Source: Arthrobacter psychrolactophilus (GTDB lineage Bacteria > Actinomycetota > Actinomycetes > Actinomycetales > Micrococcaceae). Taken from it: a stretch of 64,000 nt of DNA. Positions 47,112 to 56,181 of the stretch are shown piece after piece. The notes below the pieces were generated by a model. The model was not told the origin of the DNA and did not search any database. It was given only the letters and a program-made list of their open reading frames with translations. The stretch covers positions 1-64,000 of the forward strand of contig NZ_QJVC01000021.1 in the NCBI RefSeq assembly GCF_003219795.1. The letters run 5' to 3'. How positions within the stretch are numbered: the stretch's first letter is position 1; every line of letters starts with the position of its first letter. Both the position numbers and the translations under genes were made by a program.

Positions 47112-48140
47112 TTACAGTCCCTTGAGGAAGTCCACGATCACGTGGGAGGCGGAACCCTCGCGAGCCTGACGCCATCCCGAACCGGCCCACAGATTCAACG
47201 CGCGCGGATCGTGGGCCGTTGCTGCGGCGGCGCGGAGGGGTACTGTCAAGAAATGCACCTCTGGGTAGGCCCGTGGCGCCGTGGCTGAATGTTCCCGCAC
47301 AAAATCATTCACGAGGGCTCGGGCGGCTTTACCGGTAAAGGCTCGAGTCATGGCCGTTTGGGTATAGCTCGGATCGCCCAGCGCATCCTTATGGACCGGG
47401 CGTGCGCCACTTTCATCCGTGCGGATCAACGCCGTGCCGATGGCGCCGGCCACGGCCCCTGCCGCGAGCACGGCCTTGAGGTCCGCGGAGCTGGCAATGC
47501 CGCCGGCGCCGATCAGGGGGAGGTTCACGGCCGATCGGACGGCCAGGATGAGCTCGGACAGGCTCGCCGGCGGCTGGGCCGGTGCTGGGAGGAAGGCCGC
47601 CGTGTGCCCGCCGGCGTTGGCATGTTGGACCATCAACGCGTCAACGCCAGTTTCGACAGCGGCGAGCGCCTCGGCCACGCTCGTCACGGAGGCCACTACC
47701 TGGCTACCGGCTTTGTGTAGTTTCGTGACAAGCGGTGCCGGAGCCAGCCCAAAGGTAAAACTGACAAGGGGGACCGGATCGGCGAGCAGCAACTCAAGCT
47801 TCTCCTCCCAGGAGTCCTGCACCCGCGGATCGTCCTCCGTCAGAAGCAGCTCGGGAACGTCGGCACCGTAACGCTCGGCCGTGGCGCGCAACTCCGAGCG
47901 GTACATTGCCAGCGCTGCGGATGCCGTAGCGGAGAGCGGCTCGGCGCGCGGTACAAATAAGTTCACGCCGAAGTCGTGCCCGGCTGCGCGAAGGGGCGCT
48001 AAGTGAGTGGCAAGCTGCTCCGCTGTCTTGTAACCGCCTGCGGCGAAGGCAAATGCTCCGGCTCCGTGGGCGGCTAAGGCGAGTTCCGGCGTCGTGGTTC
48101 CACCGGCCATGGGTGCGGCGATCAAGGGTGTGACGAACAT
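47112..48140 (-). CDS. Nitronate monooxygenase family flavoprotein
   Basis: 342 residues of the FMN-dependent 2-nitropropane dioxygenase family. The start FVTPLIAAPMAGGTTTPELALAA, the FMN-binding ALMVQHANAGGHTAAF with its catalytic-position histidine, and the phosphate-binding GAGGIASSADLKAVLAAGA are typical. It oxidises alkyl nitronates such as propionate 3-nitronate, a natural plant and microbial toxin. It diverges from a sugar kinase with 17 bases between starts, and both genes appear to share a symmetrical -10 region. Confidence 0.88.
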   Translation of the reverse strand: MFVTPLIAAPMAGGTTTPELALAAHGAGAFAFAAGGYKTAEQLATHLAPLRAAGHDFGVNLFVPRAEPLSATASAALAMYRSELRATAERYGADVPELLLTEDDPRVQDSWEEKLELLLADPVPLVSFTFGLAPAPLVTKLHKAGSQVVASVTSVAEALAAVETGVDALMVQHANAGGHTAAFLPAPAQPPASLSELILAVRSAVNLPLIGAGGIASSADLKAVLAAGAVAGAIGTALIRTDESGARPVHKDALGDPSYTQTAMTRAFTGKAARALVNDFVREHSATAPRAYPEVHFLTVPLRAAAATAHDPRALNLWAGSGWRQAREGSASHVIVDFLKGL

Positions 48141-48145
48141 GGCAT

Positions 48146-48152
48146 TAGTCTA
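48146..48152. promoter_or_regulatory. Symmetrical bidirectional -10 element
   Basis: The plus strand reads TAGTCT (48146-48151), six bases, then GTG at 48158. The minus strand reads TAGACT (48152-48147), six bases, then ATG at 48140. The two -10 boxes overlap in TAGTCTA. Neither gene has a Shine-Dalgarno site. No strong -35 is seen on either side. Confidence 0.6.
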
Positions 48153-48157
48153 GTTTG

Positions 48158-49084
48158 GTGGACACTAACACTTTGAACTCAGCTACGTACCCGGCGCGCT
48201 TTGTCGGGTTAGATATTGGCGGCTCCAAGACGCGTGGCATCGTGTGGAGCGACGGCATGCTGACCTCCGATGTCAGCGTTGGCAGCACCAATGTGCAGAA
48301 CGTCAGCCAGGAAACCGCCGAGGAAAATATGGCCGAACTCTTTGGCCTACTGGAGGCCACCGGGTCCACGGTGGTTTTTGTCGGTGCCGGTGGCATCGAT
48401 ACGGACGACGACGCCGCCGCCTTGAGTGTCTTGATCGCACCTTTTGTCCCTGACGCCACGATCACCGTGGTGCACGATACCCGCCTGCTACTCGCGGCCG
48501 CCGGGGCCACCGAGGGTGTGGCCGTGATTGCCGGAACCGGATCCGCCGCCTGGGGGACCAATGCAGCAGGGGAGTCTGCCCGGGCCGGGGGCTGGGGTTA
48601 CCTGCTCGGTGACGAGGGCAGCGGTTACTGGCTGGCTCGTGAGGCGGTGCGGCACAGCCTGCGACGCATGGATGCCGGGCAGCCTGCCGATGACCTCACC
48701 ACGGAGTTACTGAACTACTGCGGACTCAAGGCGCCCGGTGAGCTTATCGCGCACTTCCACCAGGGCACCACGCGCCGGTACTGGGCGGCCGCCTCACCGG
48801 TCATCTTTGCCGCGGCAGCAAAGGGGCACGAGCAGGCCTTGGCCCTGGTCGACCAGGCCGCCGAAGACCTGGCCGGGATGGCCGCCAAGGTCGCCGGTCA
48901 GCTGAACATCGCGGGCCCGATTGTCTTGGGCAGCGGCATCGGCAGCAACGTCCCTGCGCTACAGGAAGCCTTTAGCGCCCAACTGGCCCAGCGCGGCATT
49001 AGCGATGTGCACATCTTGGCGCAGGACCCCATCTTTGGCATCCCATTGCTGGTGGCGCAGGCACAGGCCGCCGCCACGGCCTAA
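48158..49084 (+). CDS. BadF/BadG-family sugar kinase, N-acetylglucosamine kinase-like
   Basis: 308 residues of the ASKHA kinase fold. Phosphate 1 motif FVGLDIGGSKTRGIVW, phosphate 2 VAVIAGTGSAAWG, GGWGYLLGDEGSGYWLAREAVR (a hallmark of NAG kinases), and adenosine motif PIVLGSGIGSNVPALQEAF. It probably phosphorylates an amino sugar such as GlcNAc, which would fit the secreted GH20 enzyme at 39.7-43.0 kb, though the two are not adjacent. GTG 48158 is chosen because a -10 box stands exactly six bases before it; an in-frame TTG is at 48155. It converges on a LacI regulator. Confidence 0.85.
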   Translation: MDTNTLNSATYPARFVGLDIGGSKTRGIVWSDGMLTSDVSVGSTNVQNVSQETAEENMAELFGLLEATGSTVVFVGAGGIDTDDDAAALSVLIAPFVPDATITVVHDTRLLLAAAGATEGVAVIAGTGSAAWGTNAAGESARAGGWGYLLGDEGSGYWLAREAVRHSLRRMDAGQPADDLTTELLNYCGLKAPGELIAHFHQGTTRRYWAAASPVIFAAAAKGHEQALALVDQAAEDLAGMAAKVAGQLNIAGPIVLGSGIGSNVPALQEAFSAQLAQRGISDVHILAQDPIFGIPLLVAQAQAAATA

Positions 49085-49097
49085 CCGCGATCGGCTG

Positions 49098-50147
49098 TTA
49101 GTCCGCGGCGGGCGGGGGAGCCGTACTGCCGCGGACAATTAAGGTCGGCGCCACCAAATCGGGGGTACTCACGAGTGCCGGGTTGGCAATCTGAGCCACG
49201 ATGCTCGCCACCGCGCGCCGGCCGGTGTCCTCAAAGGACTGTCGCACGGTGGTCAGTGGCGGGTTGGAGTAGGCCGCGAGATCGATGTCATCGATGCCCA
49301 CCACGGAGACATCTTCCGGGACCCGCCGGCCAAGCTCGGTCAGCGCCCGGAGCACCCCGAATGCCATCTCATCGCTGGCCACAAAAATGGCCGTCACCTC
49401 TGGCTTGCGGCCCAAGATCAGGCCGTTACGGTAGCCAGACTCCGGGCTCCAATCGCCCTCCAGCTCGGGCGGCGCCTCACGTCCGGCATCGTGCAAGGTT
49501 CGGTGCCAGCTATTGCGCCGGGCCAAGGCATCGGACCATTCTTGGGGGCCAGCCACATGCCAGACCGTCTGGTGCCCCAGATCCAAGAGGTGCTGTGTGG
49601 CCAGAACTGCGGCAATATCTTGATCCACACCCACCACGCGTTCGCCCAAACTGGTGGAACCATCGGTGTTGATGATGGGGATGCGTTGGGTCAGCTTGGA
49701 AACCTGATCGGCAGCACCCTGAAGCGGCGCGGCAATAACAATCCCGTCGACACCCTGCAGCACCAGACGGCCGACGGCAGAGGTCAGCCCCTGCACACTG
49801 AGATCGGAGGTCACGGCGTTGACGGTGTAGCCAGCCTCGCGTGCGCCAAGTTCCACGCCGAGCGTAAGCGCTGATTTCGAGAAGTTATTGGTGGCAAGGG
49901 TCAGAACACCAATAGTTTTAGAGCGGCCCGTGACAAGGGCGCGGGCCGTGTTGTTCCGGCGGTAGCCCAGCTCCTCAACCACGGCCAACACGCGGCGGCG
50001 CGTGCTTTCTTGCACATTGGGGTGATCGTTCAGAACGCGGGAGATGGTCTGCGCGGAGACTCCTGCCGCGGTCGCGACATCTCGCATGGACGGACCACGG
50101 GTGAATGGCTGCACAGTATTGTTTTCCTTTGCCGACGGAACGATCAT
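49098..50147 (-). CDS. LacI family regulator, probable beta-galactosidase repressor
   Basis: 349 residues. The helix-turn-helix MRDVATAAGVSAQTISRVLNDHPNVQ (about 21-46), hinge LGYRRNNTARALVTGRS and sugar-binding core (VDGIVIAAPLQG, IFVASDEMAFGVLRALTELG, VSVVGIDDIDLAAYSNPPLTTVRQ) are clear. It diverges from the GH35 gene. The shared 151-base region has two inverted repeats: one perfect palindrome near the GH35 start and one weaker site near its own. An alternative GTG start at 50114 would remove 11 residues. Confidence 0.88.
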   Translation of the reverse strand: MIVPSAKENNTVQPFTRGPSMRDVATAAGVSAQTISRVLNDHPNVQESTRRRVLAVVEELGYRRNNTARALVTGRSKTIGVLTLATNNFSKSALTLGVELGAREAGYTVNAVTSDLSVQGLTSAVGRLVLQGVDGIVIAAPLQGAADQVSKLTQRIPIINTDGSTSLGERVVGVDQDIAAVLATQHLLDLGHQTVWHVAGPQEWSDALARRNSWHRTLHDAGREAPPELEGDWSPESGYRNGLILGRKPEVTAIFVASDEMAFGVLRALTELGRRVPEDVSVVGIDDIDLAAYSNPPLTTVRQSFEDTGRRAVASIVAQIANPALVSTPDLVAPTLIVRGSTAPPPAAD

Positions 50148-50165
50148 GTCGAGGTAGTTCTAAGA

Positions 50166-50182
50166 ATGTTTATTTGTAACAT
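50166..50182. promoter_or_regulatory. Candidate second LacI site near its own gene
   Basis: ATGTT-TATTTGT-AACAT: five-base inverted arms whose TGTT/AACA ends match those of the strong operator at 50245-50258. It lies 18 bases upstream of the regulator's start, suggesting autoregulation. Confidence 0.35.
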
Positions 50183-50244
50183 ACCGTGAATTTTCATGAC
50201 TAGGCAGGCTCGCGTGGTGCAGTCCACGAGATGCCGCGTAACAT

Positions 50245-50258
50245 TGTTATCGATAACA
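50245..50258. promoter_or_regulatory. LacI-type operator of the GH35 gene
   Basis: TGTTATCGATAACA is a perfect 14-base palindrome with central CG, 40 bases before the GH35 start codon. It has the same TGTTA..CG..AACA plan as the ara operators but a different core, consistent with a related but distinct repressor. Confidence 0.75.
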
Positions 50259-50298
50259 GAATGTCCCATTGATCATTTCGTCAGTCCCAGGAGAACCG

Positions 50299-52125
50299 GT
50301 GTCTACTTCCGCAGCCCTTCATGGTGCAGCTGTCCCCACGCTGAGCTATGCCGACCGTCAGTTGTTTAAGAACGGCGAGCCGCACCGCATCATTGCCGGC
50401 GCGGTGCACTATTTCCGGGTTCATCCGGATCAGTGGCAGGACCGCATTGATCGGCTCGTCGCTCTGGGAGTCAACACGCTCGACACCTATGTGGCCTGGA
50501 ATTTCCACCAGCCTTACAAGGACATGGCCCCGGATTTCAGCGGTTGGCGCGATCTGGCCCGCTTCATCACGCTCGCTGGCGATGCCGGTCTTGACGTCAT
50601 CGTCCGTCCCGGCCCCTACATTTGCGCCGAGTGGGACAACGGAGGGTTCCCCTCGTGGGCCATTTCCAACCCCGAGATGGTGCTGCGCTCCTCCGATCCA
50701 CTCTTTACGGCTGCCGTCGGTGCCTGGTTTGAGCAGCTGCTGCCCGTCATCGAGCCGCTTCAGGCCTGCCACGGCGGCCCGGTCGTGGCCCTCCAGATTG
50801 AGAATGAATACGGGAGCTACGGCGACGATCAGGCGTATCTGCGCTGGAATCGCCAGGCCTTGCGGGACGGTGGGATGAGTGAAATGCTCTTTACGGCCGA
50901 CGGCGGAACAGACTATTTCCTCGACGGCGGCTCCCTGCCAGATACCTGGGCAACGGCAACATTGGGTTCCCGCGGCAAGGAAGCTGACGAGATTTGGGAG
51001 CGTCGCCGACCTGGCGAGCCCTTCTTCACCGTGGAATTTTGGAACGGCTGGTTTGATCACTGGGGCGAGGACCACCACACGCGCCCGGCACTGGAAGCCG
51101 CCGCGGAAGCAAAGAACGTGCTCGATGTGGACGGCTCCATCTGCCTGTACATGGCTCATGGAGGTACCAACTTTGGCCTGAGCGCCGGTGCCAATCATGA
51201 CGGCGTCATCCAACCCACCGTCACGAGCTACGACTCCGATGCGCCGATCGCCGAAGACGGCCGCCTGACCGAGAAGTTCTTTGCCATGCGCGAGGCCTTC
51301 TTCGCGGCCGAGGGACGCGAACTCACGGAGGTGCCCGACGCCTTGCTGCGCCCGGCACCCGTGCTTCCCGCCACCACGGTTCCCCTGACTGCCGGAACGC
51401 CGCTGCTGGACTTTGTCCGCGCAGCCGAGCCCGTCGCCAGCGTCAAGCCGCTCTCCTTTGAGCAGCTTGGACTGGATCGAGGCCTGGTGCACTACAGCGC
51501 CAAGGCAGTCCTCCCGCAAGGGGAAGGGACCATCAAGATTCGTGGCTTGCATGACCGGGCCTATATCTGGGTCGACAATGTCTTTGCCGGCATCCTCAAC
51601 GACGCGACGGGCGCCGACGGGCTCAAGGTCAACGGCTCGGGTGTTCCGGCACAGCTGGAGATCTTGGTGGAAAACCAGGGTCGCATTAACTACGGTCCAC
51701 TCTTTGGCCAGGGCAAGGGCATCCTCGACGGCGTCCTGATCAACCAGCGATATGTCTTCCACTGGGAACAGCGAGCCATTGATCTGGAACAGCCGCTCGA
51801 GGAGCTCCTCCAGCGCGGGACCGCAGCAGTCACAGATCTCGGGGCCGGTTTCTTCCACGGCGAGCTGACCGTGGACGAGAGCGCCGATAGCTATGTGGCG
51901 CTTCCCGGATTTGGCAAGGGGCTGATCTGGATCAACGGATTCCTCCTCGGCCGATACTGGGAGATTGGCCCGCAGCTCACGCTCTACGTGCCCCAGCCGC
52001 TGCTCACGACCGGGCGCAACACCATCACGGTGCTGGAATTCGAACACGGAGCAACGGCGTTGGAACTCCGCACGGAAGCCGAGCTGGGCGCCGTCGGGGT
52101 AACGTATGTGGAGGATTTGGGATAA
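50299..52125 (+). CDS. GH35 beta-galactosidase
   Basis: 608 residues and intracellular, with no signal peptide. The GH35 signature GPYICAEWDNGGFPSWA is at about residues 110-125. The acid/base glutamate is in QIENEYGSYG and the nucleophile glutamate in TVEFWNGWFDHWG. C-terminal beta-sandwich jelly-roll domains end with GLIWINGFLLGRYWEIGPQ. It removes terminal beta-galactose from oligosaccharides. GTG 50299 lies five bases after AGGAG; an upstream ATG (50269) lacks a ribosome site. Probably repressed by the divergent LacI protein. Confidence 0.93.
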   Translation: MSTSAALHGAAVPTLSYADRQLFKNGEPHRIIAGAVHYFRVHPDQWQDRIDRLVALGVNTLDTYVAWNFHQPYKDMAPDFSGWRDLARFITLAGDAGLDVIVRPGPYICAEWDNGGFPSWAISNPEMVLRSSDPLFTAAVGAWFEQLLPVIEPLQACHGGPVVALQIENEYGSYGDDQAYLRWNRQALRDGGMSEMLFTADGGTDYFLDGGSLPDTWATATLGSRGKEADEIWERRRPGEPFFTVEFWNGWFDHWGEDHHTRPALEAAAEAKNVLDVDGSICLYMAHGGTNFGLSAGANHDGVIQPTVTSYDSDAPIAEDGRLTEKFFAMREAFFAAEGRELTEVPDALLRPAPVLPATTVPLTAGTPLLDFVRAAEPVASVKPLSFEQLGLDRGLVHYSAKAVLPQGEGTIKIRGLHDRAYIWVDNVFAGILNDATGADGLKVNGSGVPAQLEILVENQGRINYGPLFGQGKGILDGVLINQRYVFHWEQRAIDLEQPLEELLQRGTAAVTDLGAGFFHGELTVDESADSYVALPGFGKGLIWINGFLLGRYWEIGPQLTLYVPQPLLTTGRNTITVLEFEHGATALELRTEAELGAVGVTYVEDLG

Positions 52126-52156
52126 ACCCACCATCGTTTTCTCCAGAGAGGCCACA

Positions 52157-53155
52157 GTGAGTCGCAGCTTCATGCACCGGAAAAATGGGCATAGCAAGGC
52201 CGTGGCCGCGTTGACAGTGGCGGTGCTGCTCCTGGGCACCGCCACCGCCTGCACTCCGGAGCCGATCGTGAGTATTCCCAGCGCGTCGCAGGCGCCCGGG
52301 GTGACGGTGCTCAAGGTTGGCACCCCGCAGATGCCCGACGGCGTCGACCCCTCCGCGGGTGACTTGCTGGCCCAGGTTTATGCGGCCTCGCTCACCGCCG
52401 CCGGGGTAGAGGCCTCGGTCGTCCCGGCACCAGCCGTACCGGGAACCTTGTTCTCGACCATGGAACAAGGCAGCGTGGATATTGTCCCCGTGTACTCACG
52501 CGTGGCCTTGCTTGAAGCCTCCGATACCGCCAGGGGAACAACCGAAACGCCTGATGAAGTCCTCGACGCTTTGCGCTCTGCCCTGCCCACGACGCTGACG
52601 CTTTTGGATCCGCTCAAAGCCGAGGAACAAGGCAGCATCGTTGTCACGGCCGTGACGGCCCAGAAGTACCAGCTCAAGAGCCTCAGCGATGTGGGCAAGA
52701 TCTGCGACCAGCTGGCCATGGGCGGTTCCGCCGGTTTCAAGACCGCGGCGCACGGGCTTGCAGGACTGGGCAGCGACTACAACTGCATTCCCAAAAAGTA
52801 TGAATCGCTCAAGCCCACCCTGGACTACGGCGACGAGAGTATCCTGTGGGCCTTGATCCGTGACGAGGTGCAATTGGCCGAGATCCATGCGTCCTCACCC
52901 GCCATCGCCGATAACTCCCTCGTGGTGCTCAGTGATCCCAAGGAATTGTTCCCGAACCAGAACATCGTGCCGCTTGTTGCGACACAGAAGGTCACGGCGG
53001 CTCTGCAAGAGGTCATCAACAAGGTCAGTGCGGCGTTGACGGATGAGGAGCTGAGCAATCTTGCGCGGCTGGCACAGGATGGTCATTACGCCACCATGAA
53101 CGAGGCCGCGCTGGCGTGGCTGACGCAAAAAGGCTTAGTCAAGGCCAGTTCTTAG
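52157..53155 (+). CDS. Orphan substrate-binding lipoprotein, OpuAC/ProX-like
   Basis: 332 residues. A lipoprotein signal peptide ends in the lipobox LLGTATAC (about residue 31). The mature part has the fold of glycine-betaine/choline-type ABC binding proteins (LLAQVYAASLTAAGVEAS, MEQGSVDIVPVYSRVALLEA, VQLAEIHASSPAI, PLVATQKVTAALQEVINKVSAALTDEELSNLARLAQ). No permease or ATPase gene is adjacent. GTG start with AGAGAGG five bases upstream. It follows the GH35 gene by 31 bases and may share its transcript, which is odd for a compatible-solute protein. Confidence 0.85.
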   Translation: MSRSFMHRKNGHSKAVAALTVAVLLLGTATACTPEPIVSIPSASQAPGVTVLKVGTPQMPDGVDPSAGDLLAQVYAASLTAAGVEASVVPAPAVPGTLFSTMEQGSVDIVPVYSRVALLEASDTARGTTETPDEVLDALRSALPTTLTLLDPLKAEEQGSIVVTAVTAQKYQLKSLSDVGKICDQLAMGGSAGFKTAAHGLAGLGSDYNCIPKKYESLKPTLDYGDESILWALIRDEVQLAEIHASSPAIADNSLVVLSDPKELFPNQNIVPLVATQKVTAALQEVINKVSAALTDEELSNLARLAQDGHYATMNEAALAWLTQKGLVKASS

Positions 53156-53222
53156 CCATTGGCCTGAGTCATTTGCCCCGTTCGGTACACCAAGGCGGCT
53201 CACCGTGTGCCATATTGGGTAA

Positions 53223-54440
53223 ATGGCAGAATTTACCCAGTCCACCAAGCTCCATAACGTCCTCTATGACATTCGCGGTCCGCTGCTGCAAAGGGCGCAG
53301 CAGATGGAATCCGAAGGTCATCGCATCCTGAAGCTAAACATCGGCAATCCCGCGCCGTTTGGCTTTGAAGCCCCGGACGCGATTTTGGTGGACATGATCC
53401 GCCACCTGCCCCACGCCCAGGGATACACCGATTCCCGCGGTATCTTCTCGGCCCGTACCGCCGTGGTGCAGTACTACCAAACACGCGGCATTCACAACAT
53501 TCACGTTGACGATGTCTACCTGGGCAATGGCGTCAGCGAGCTCATCACGCTCTCCCTCATGGCACTGCTCAACAACGGCGACGAGGTCTTGATCCCCACG
53601 CCCGACTACCCGCTGTGGACCGCCTCGGTGAGCCTGGCCGGCGGGCGCCCCGTGCACTACATCTGCGATGAAGACAATGAATGGTGGCCGGATCTAGAAG
53701 ATCTGGAAGCCAAGATCACGCCCAAAACCAAGGGCATCGTCATCATCAATCCCAATAATCCCACGGGTGCCGTCTACCCCGCCCACATTCTTCAGGGCAT
53801 GGTTGATCTGGCTAGGAAGCACGGCCTCGTGGTGTTCTCGGATGAGATCTACGAAAAGATCCTCTACGACGATGCCGTTCACATCAACACGGCCAGCATC
53901 ACGGGCGACGATGTTTTGTGCATGACCTTCAGCGGCCTGTCCAAGGCCTACCGGATCTGTGGATACCGTTCCGGCTGGCTGGCGATCTCCGGCCCGAAGG
54001 CTGCCGCTGCGGATTACCTCGAAGGTATCAACCTGCTGGCCAGCATGCGCCTGTGTGCCAACGCTCCCGGACAGCACGCCATCCAGACCGCCTTGGGCGG
54101 GCACCAGAGCATCAACGATCTCATCCTTCCCGGGGGGCGTCTGCGCGATCAGCGCGATCTGGCCTACCGCATGCTCAACGAGATTCCGGGCGTGAGCGTC
54201 AACCAGGCCAAGGGTGCGCTGTACCTGTTCCCGAAGCTGGATCCGGAGATGTACCCCATCAAGAGCGACGAGAAATTCGCGCTGGATCTCTTGGAACAGC
54301 AAAAGATCCTGATCTCACACGGAACAGCGTTCAACTGGATCAAACCCGATCACTTCCGACTCGTCACCTTGCCTAATCTTCTGGACCTTGAGGAAGCCGT
54401 CGGGCGTATTGCGGAGTTCCTGAGCACCTACAAACCCTAA
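53223..54440 (+). CDS. PLP-dependent aminotransferase, AlaA-like
   Basis: 405 residues, fold type I, class I/II aminotransferase. Motifs: LNIGNPAPFGFEAPD, a PTPDYPLWTASV substrate loop, INPNNPTGAVYP, FSDEIYEKILYDD, and the PLP lysine in SGLSKAYRICGYRSGW. It looks like the AlaA/YfbQ glutamate-pyruvate transaminase. CATATT sits six bases before the ATG, without a ribosome site, so it may be leaderless. The PPK2 gene starts 15 bases after its stop. Confidence 0.92.
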   Translation: MAEFTQSTKLHNVLYDIRGPLLQRAQQMESEGHRILKLNIGNPAPFGFEAPDAILVDMIRHLPHAQGYTDSRGIFSARTAVVQYYQTRGIHNIHVDDVYLGNGVSELITLSLMALLNNGDEVLIPTPDYPLWTASVSLAGGRPVHYICDEDNEWWPDLEDLEAKITPKTKGIVIINPNNPTGAVYPAHILQGMVDLARKHGLVVFSDEIYEKILYDDAVHINTASITGDDVLCMTFSGLSKAYRICGYRSGWLAISGPKAAAADYLEGINLLASMRLCANAPGQHAIQTALGGHQSINDLILPGGRLRDQRDLAYRMLNEIPGVSVNQAKGALYLFPKLDPEMYPIKSDEKFALDLLEQQKILISHGTAFNWIKPDHFRLVTLPNLLDLEEAVGRIAEFLSTYKP

Positions 54441-54455
54441 GGAAAGGTTCCACCC

Positions 54456-55316
54456 ATGCCACAACCCAACGGTTTCACGCAGCACCCCGCCGAGCTTTTG
54501 CGGGTTGGCCCAGGATTTTCCCTCGCGGAGCAGCCCACTGATGTGGCTCCAGGCTTTTCCGGCAAGAAGCTCGACGGCGCCACAACCTTGGCTGCCCGGG
54601 CTCCGGTTTTATCGCAACTTCAGGAGCAGCTCTTCGCGGAGAGCCGCTTTGGCGGGAGCAAATCGGTGTTGTTGATCCTGCAGGCCATGGACACGGCCGG
54701 CAAGGGCGGGATCGTGGGGCATGTCGTGGGATCCGTTGACCCACAGGGCGTGAAGCTCACAACGTTCAAGGCACCCACGGATGAGGAAAAAGCCCACGAT
54801 TTCCTGTGGCGGGTGCGCCCCGGCGCGCCGGGACCGGGCATGTTCGGCGTATTTGACCGTTCGCACTACGAGGATGTGTTGATTCACCGCGTGCACGGCT
54901 GGGCCGACGAGGCGGAACTGGAACGCCGTTACGCCGCCATCAACGCCTTTGAGGCCGAGCTGGCGGATGCGGGAACCGCCGTCGTGAAGGTCATGCTCAA
55001 CATCAGCCCGGCCGAGCAGCTGGAGCGCCTGACCGCGCGCCTGCACGACCCCACGAAGTATTGGAAGTACAGCCCCACAGACCTGGATGAGCGAAAGTTC
55101 TGGCCCCAGTACATGGACGCTTATCAGCGCGTCTTTGAGAAGACGAGCACCGAGAAGGCGCCGTGGTACGTGGTTCCGGCGGACAAGAAATGGTATGCCC
55201 GGGCGGCCGTGCAGGAAATCCTGATTCATACCCTCGAGAGCCTCACATTGCAGTGGCCCGCGGGTCACTTTGACCTGAATCAGGAGCGCGCCCGACTCAA
55301 GGACGCAGTGCTTTAA
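54456..55316 (+). CDS. ppk2: Polyphosphate kinase 2 family protein
   Basis: 286 residues. Walker A is in LLILQAMDTAGKGGIVGHV (about 72-90), then HDFLWRVRPGAPGPG, and Walker B in FGVFDRSHYEDVLIHRVHGW. The lid region has RLTARLHDPTKYWKYSPTDLDERKFWPQY, followed by the conserved APWYVVPADKKWYAR. PPK2 enzymes move phosphate between polyphosphate and nucleotides; the direction and nucleotide preference cannot be read here. Probably cotranscribed with the aminotransferase. Its TAA overlaps the convergent esterase stop. Confidence 0.93.
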   Translation: MPQPNGFTQHPAELLRVGPGFSLAEQPTDVAPGFSGKKLDGATTLAARAPVLSQLQEQLFAESRFGGSKSVLLILQAMDTAGKGGIVGHVVGSVDPQGVKLTTFKAPTDEEKAHDFLWRVRPGAPGPGMFGVFDRSHYEDVLIHRVHGWADEAELERRYAAINAFEAELADAGTAVVKVMLNISPAEQLERLTARLHDPTKYWKYSPTDLDERKFWPQYMDAYQRVFEKTSTEKAPWYVVPADKKWYARAAVQEILIHTLESLTLQWPAGHFDLNQERARLKDAVL

Positions 55317-56173
55317 GATCCCAGCACAGGGAAGAAATCACGCAGGGCATCGGCAACGCTGATGTCCTGCGTTGTGCGTCCGGCAAAGATGATGGCTTTG
55401 CGGTGACGGTTCGGTACCACATGACCGCCGCCGGCCACGGTGTAGAACCGGACCTCTGGCACTCCGTCGTGGTGGAAGAGGCGCAACGTCACGGAGGTGC
55501 GCCCGCTTTCCTTTCGATGTGGCAGGACCGTCGAGCTAGGCTCCGTGGTGATGCCGTTGCGGGTGGCGAAGTACTGGGCTGTTTCGAGGGCTGAGGGGCC
55601 TCTTCTGCGGCCCAAGAGACTGCGGAACCAGCCTTCTCCCCGATAGGGCACCACGAGATCATGCGTGCCATGGACCAGAAGAAGGGGCAGGGGTTCGTAG
55701 TTGTCGATGAAGGCAGCGTTGCCAGCCCAAGGGAGCGTGGCACCAATGATAGCCACGCCATGGAACTTGCCGGGCATTTCATGCACGAGCCGGATGAGGA
55801 ATTGCCCGCCATTGGAAAAACCGGCCATGACCAGTGGAACCGGGCCATACTGCGCATGGAGCTGGTCGGCCAAGGCTGCCATGAAGGCGATGTCGTCGCT
55901 GGCGTTGCGGACCGCGTCGTTGTGATTCCACCGTTTCTTCAGGCCATCCGGATACACCACAGCGACATTTCCAGCGGCGGCCAGATGGTCAAAGCTGTTC
56001 CCGCTGAAGGCCCGCACGGCCTTCGCCGTTTGGCTAGAGCCGTGCAAAACCACCACGATGGCGGTGATGGGGGACTGCTCTTCCGCCATGACGAGCAGGA
56101 AGGTGCGTTCTCGCCCGGAGACCAGCACCCCTTCCGTACGGCTGAGCACGCCCGGAAGAACGGTGTGACGCAT
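55313..56173 (-). CDS. LpqC-like alpha/beta hydrolase (PHB depolymerase/esterase family)
   Basis: 286 residues of the esterase PHB/LpqC group. Oxyanion region IVVVLHGSSQTAKAVR, nucleophile serine in MAGFSNGGQFLIRLVHE, acid in LLLVHGTHDLVVPYRGEG and catalytic histidine in TVAGGGHVVPNRH. No signal peptide is clear, so it may be cytoplasmic. It starts eight bases after the xseB stop, so it belongs to the xseA-xseB transcript. The ester substrate is unknown. Confidence 0.83.
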   Translation of the reverse strand: MRHTVLPGVLSRTEGVLVSGRERTFLLVMAEEQSPITAIVVVLHGSSQTAKAVRAFSGNSFDHLAAAGNVAVVYPDGLKKRWNHNDAVRNASDDIAFMAALADQLHAQYGPVPLVMAGFSNGGQFLIRLVHEMPGKFHGVAIIGATLPWAGNAAFIDNYEPLPLLLVHGTHDLVVPYRGEGWFRSLLGRRRGPSALETAQYFATRNGITTEPSSTVLPHRKESGRTSVTLRLFHHDGVPEVRFYTVAGGGHVVPNRHRKAIIFAGRTTQDISVADALRDFFPVLGS

Positions 56174-56181
56174 CGGAGTTG

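Noticed and set aside
50281-52323. Open frame of 680 codons on the minus strand opposite the GH35 gene
   Set aside because: It is antisense to a clear glycosidase with intact catalytic motifs and shows no domain of its own.
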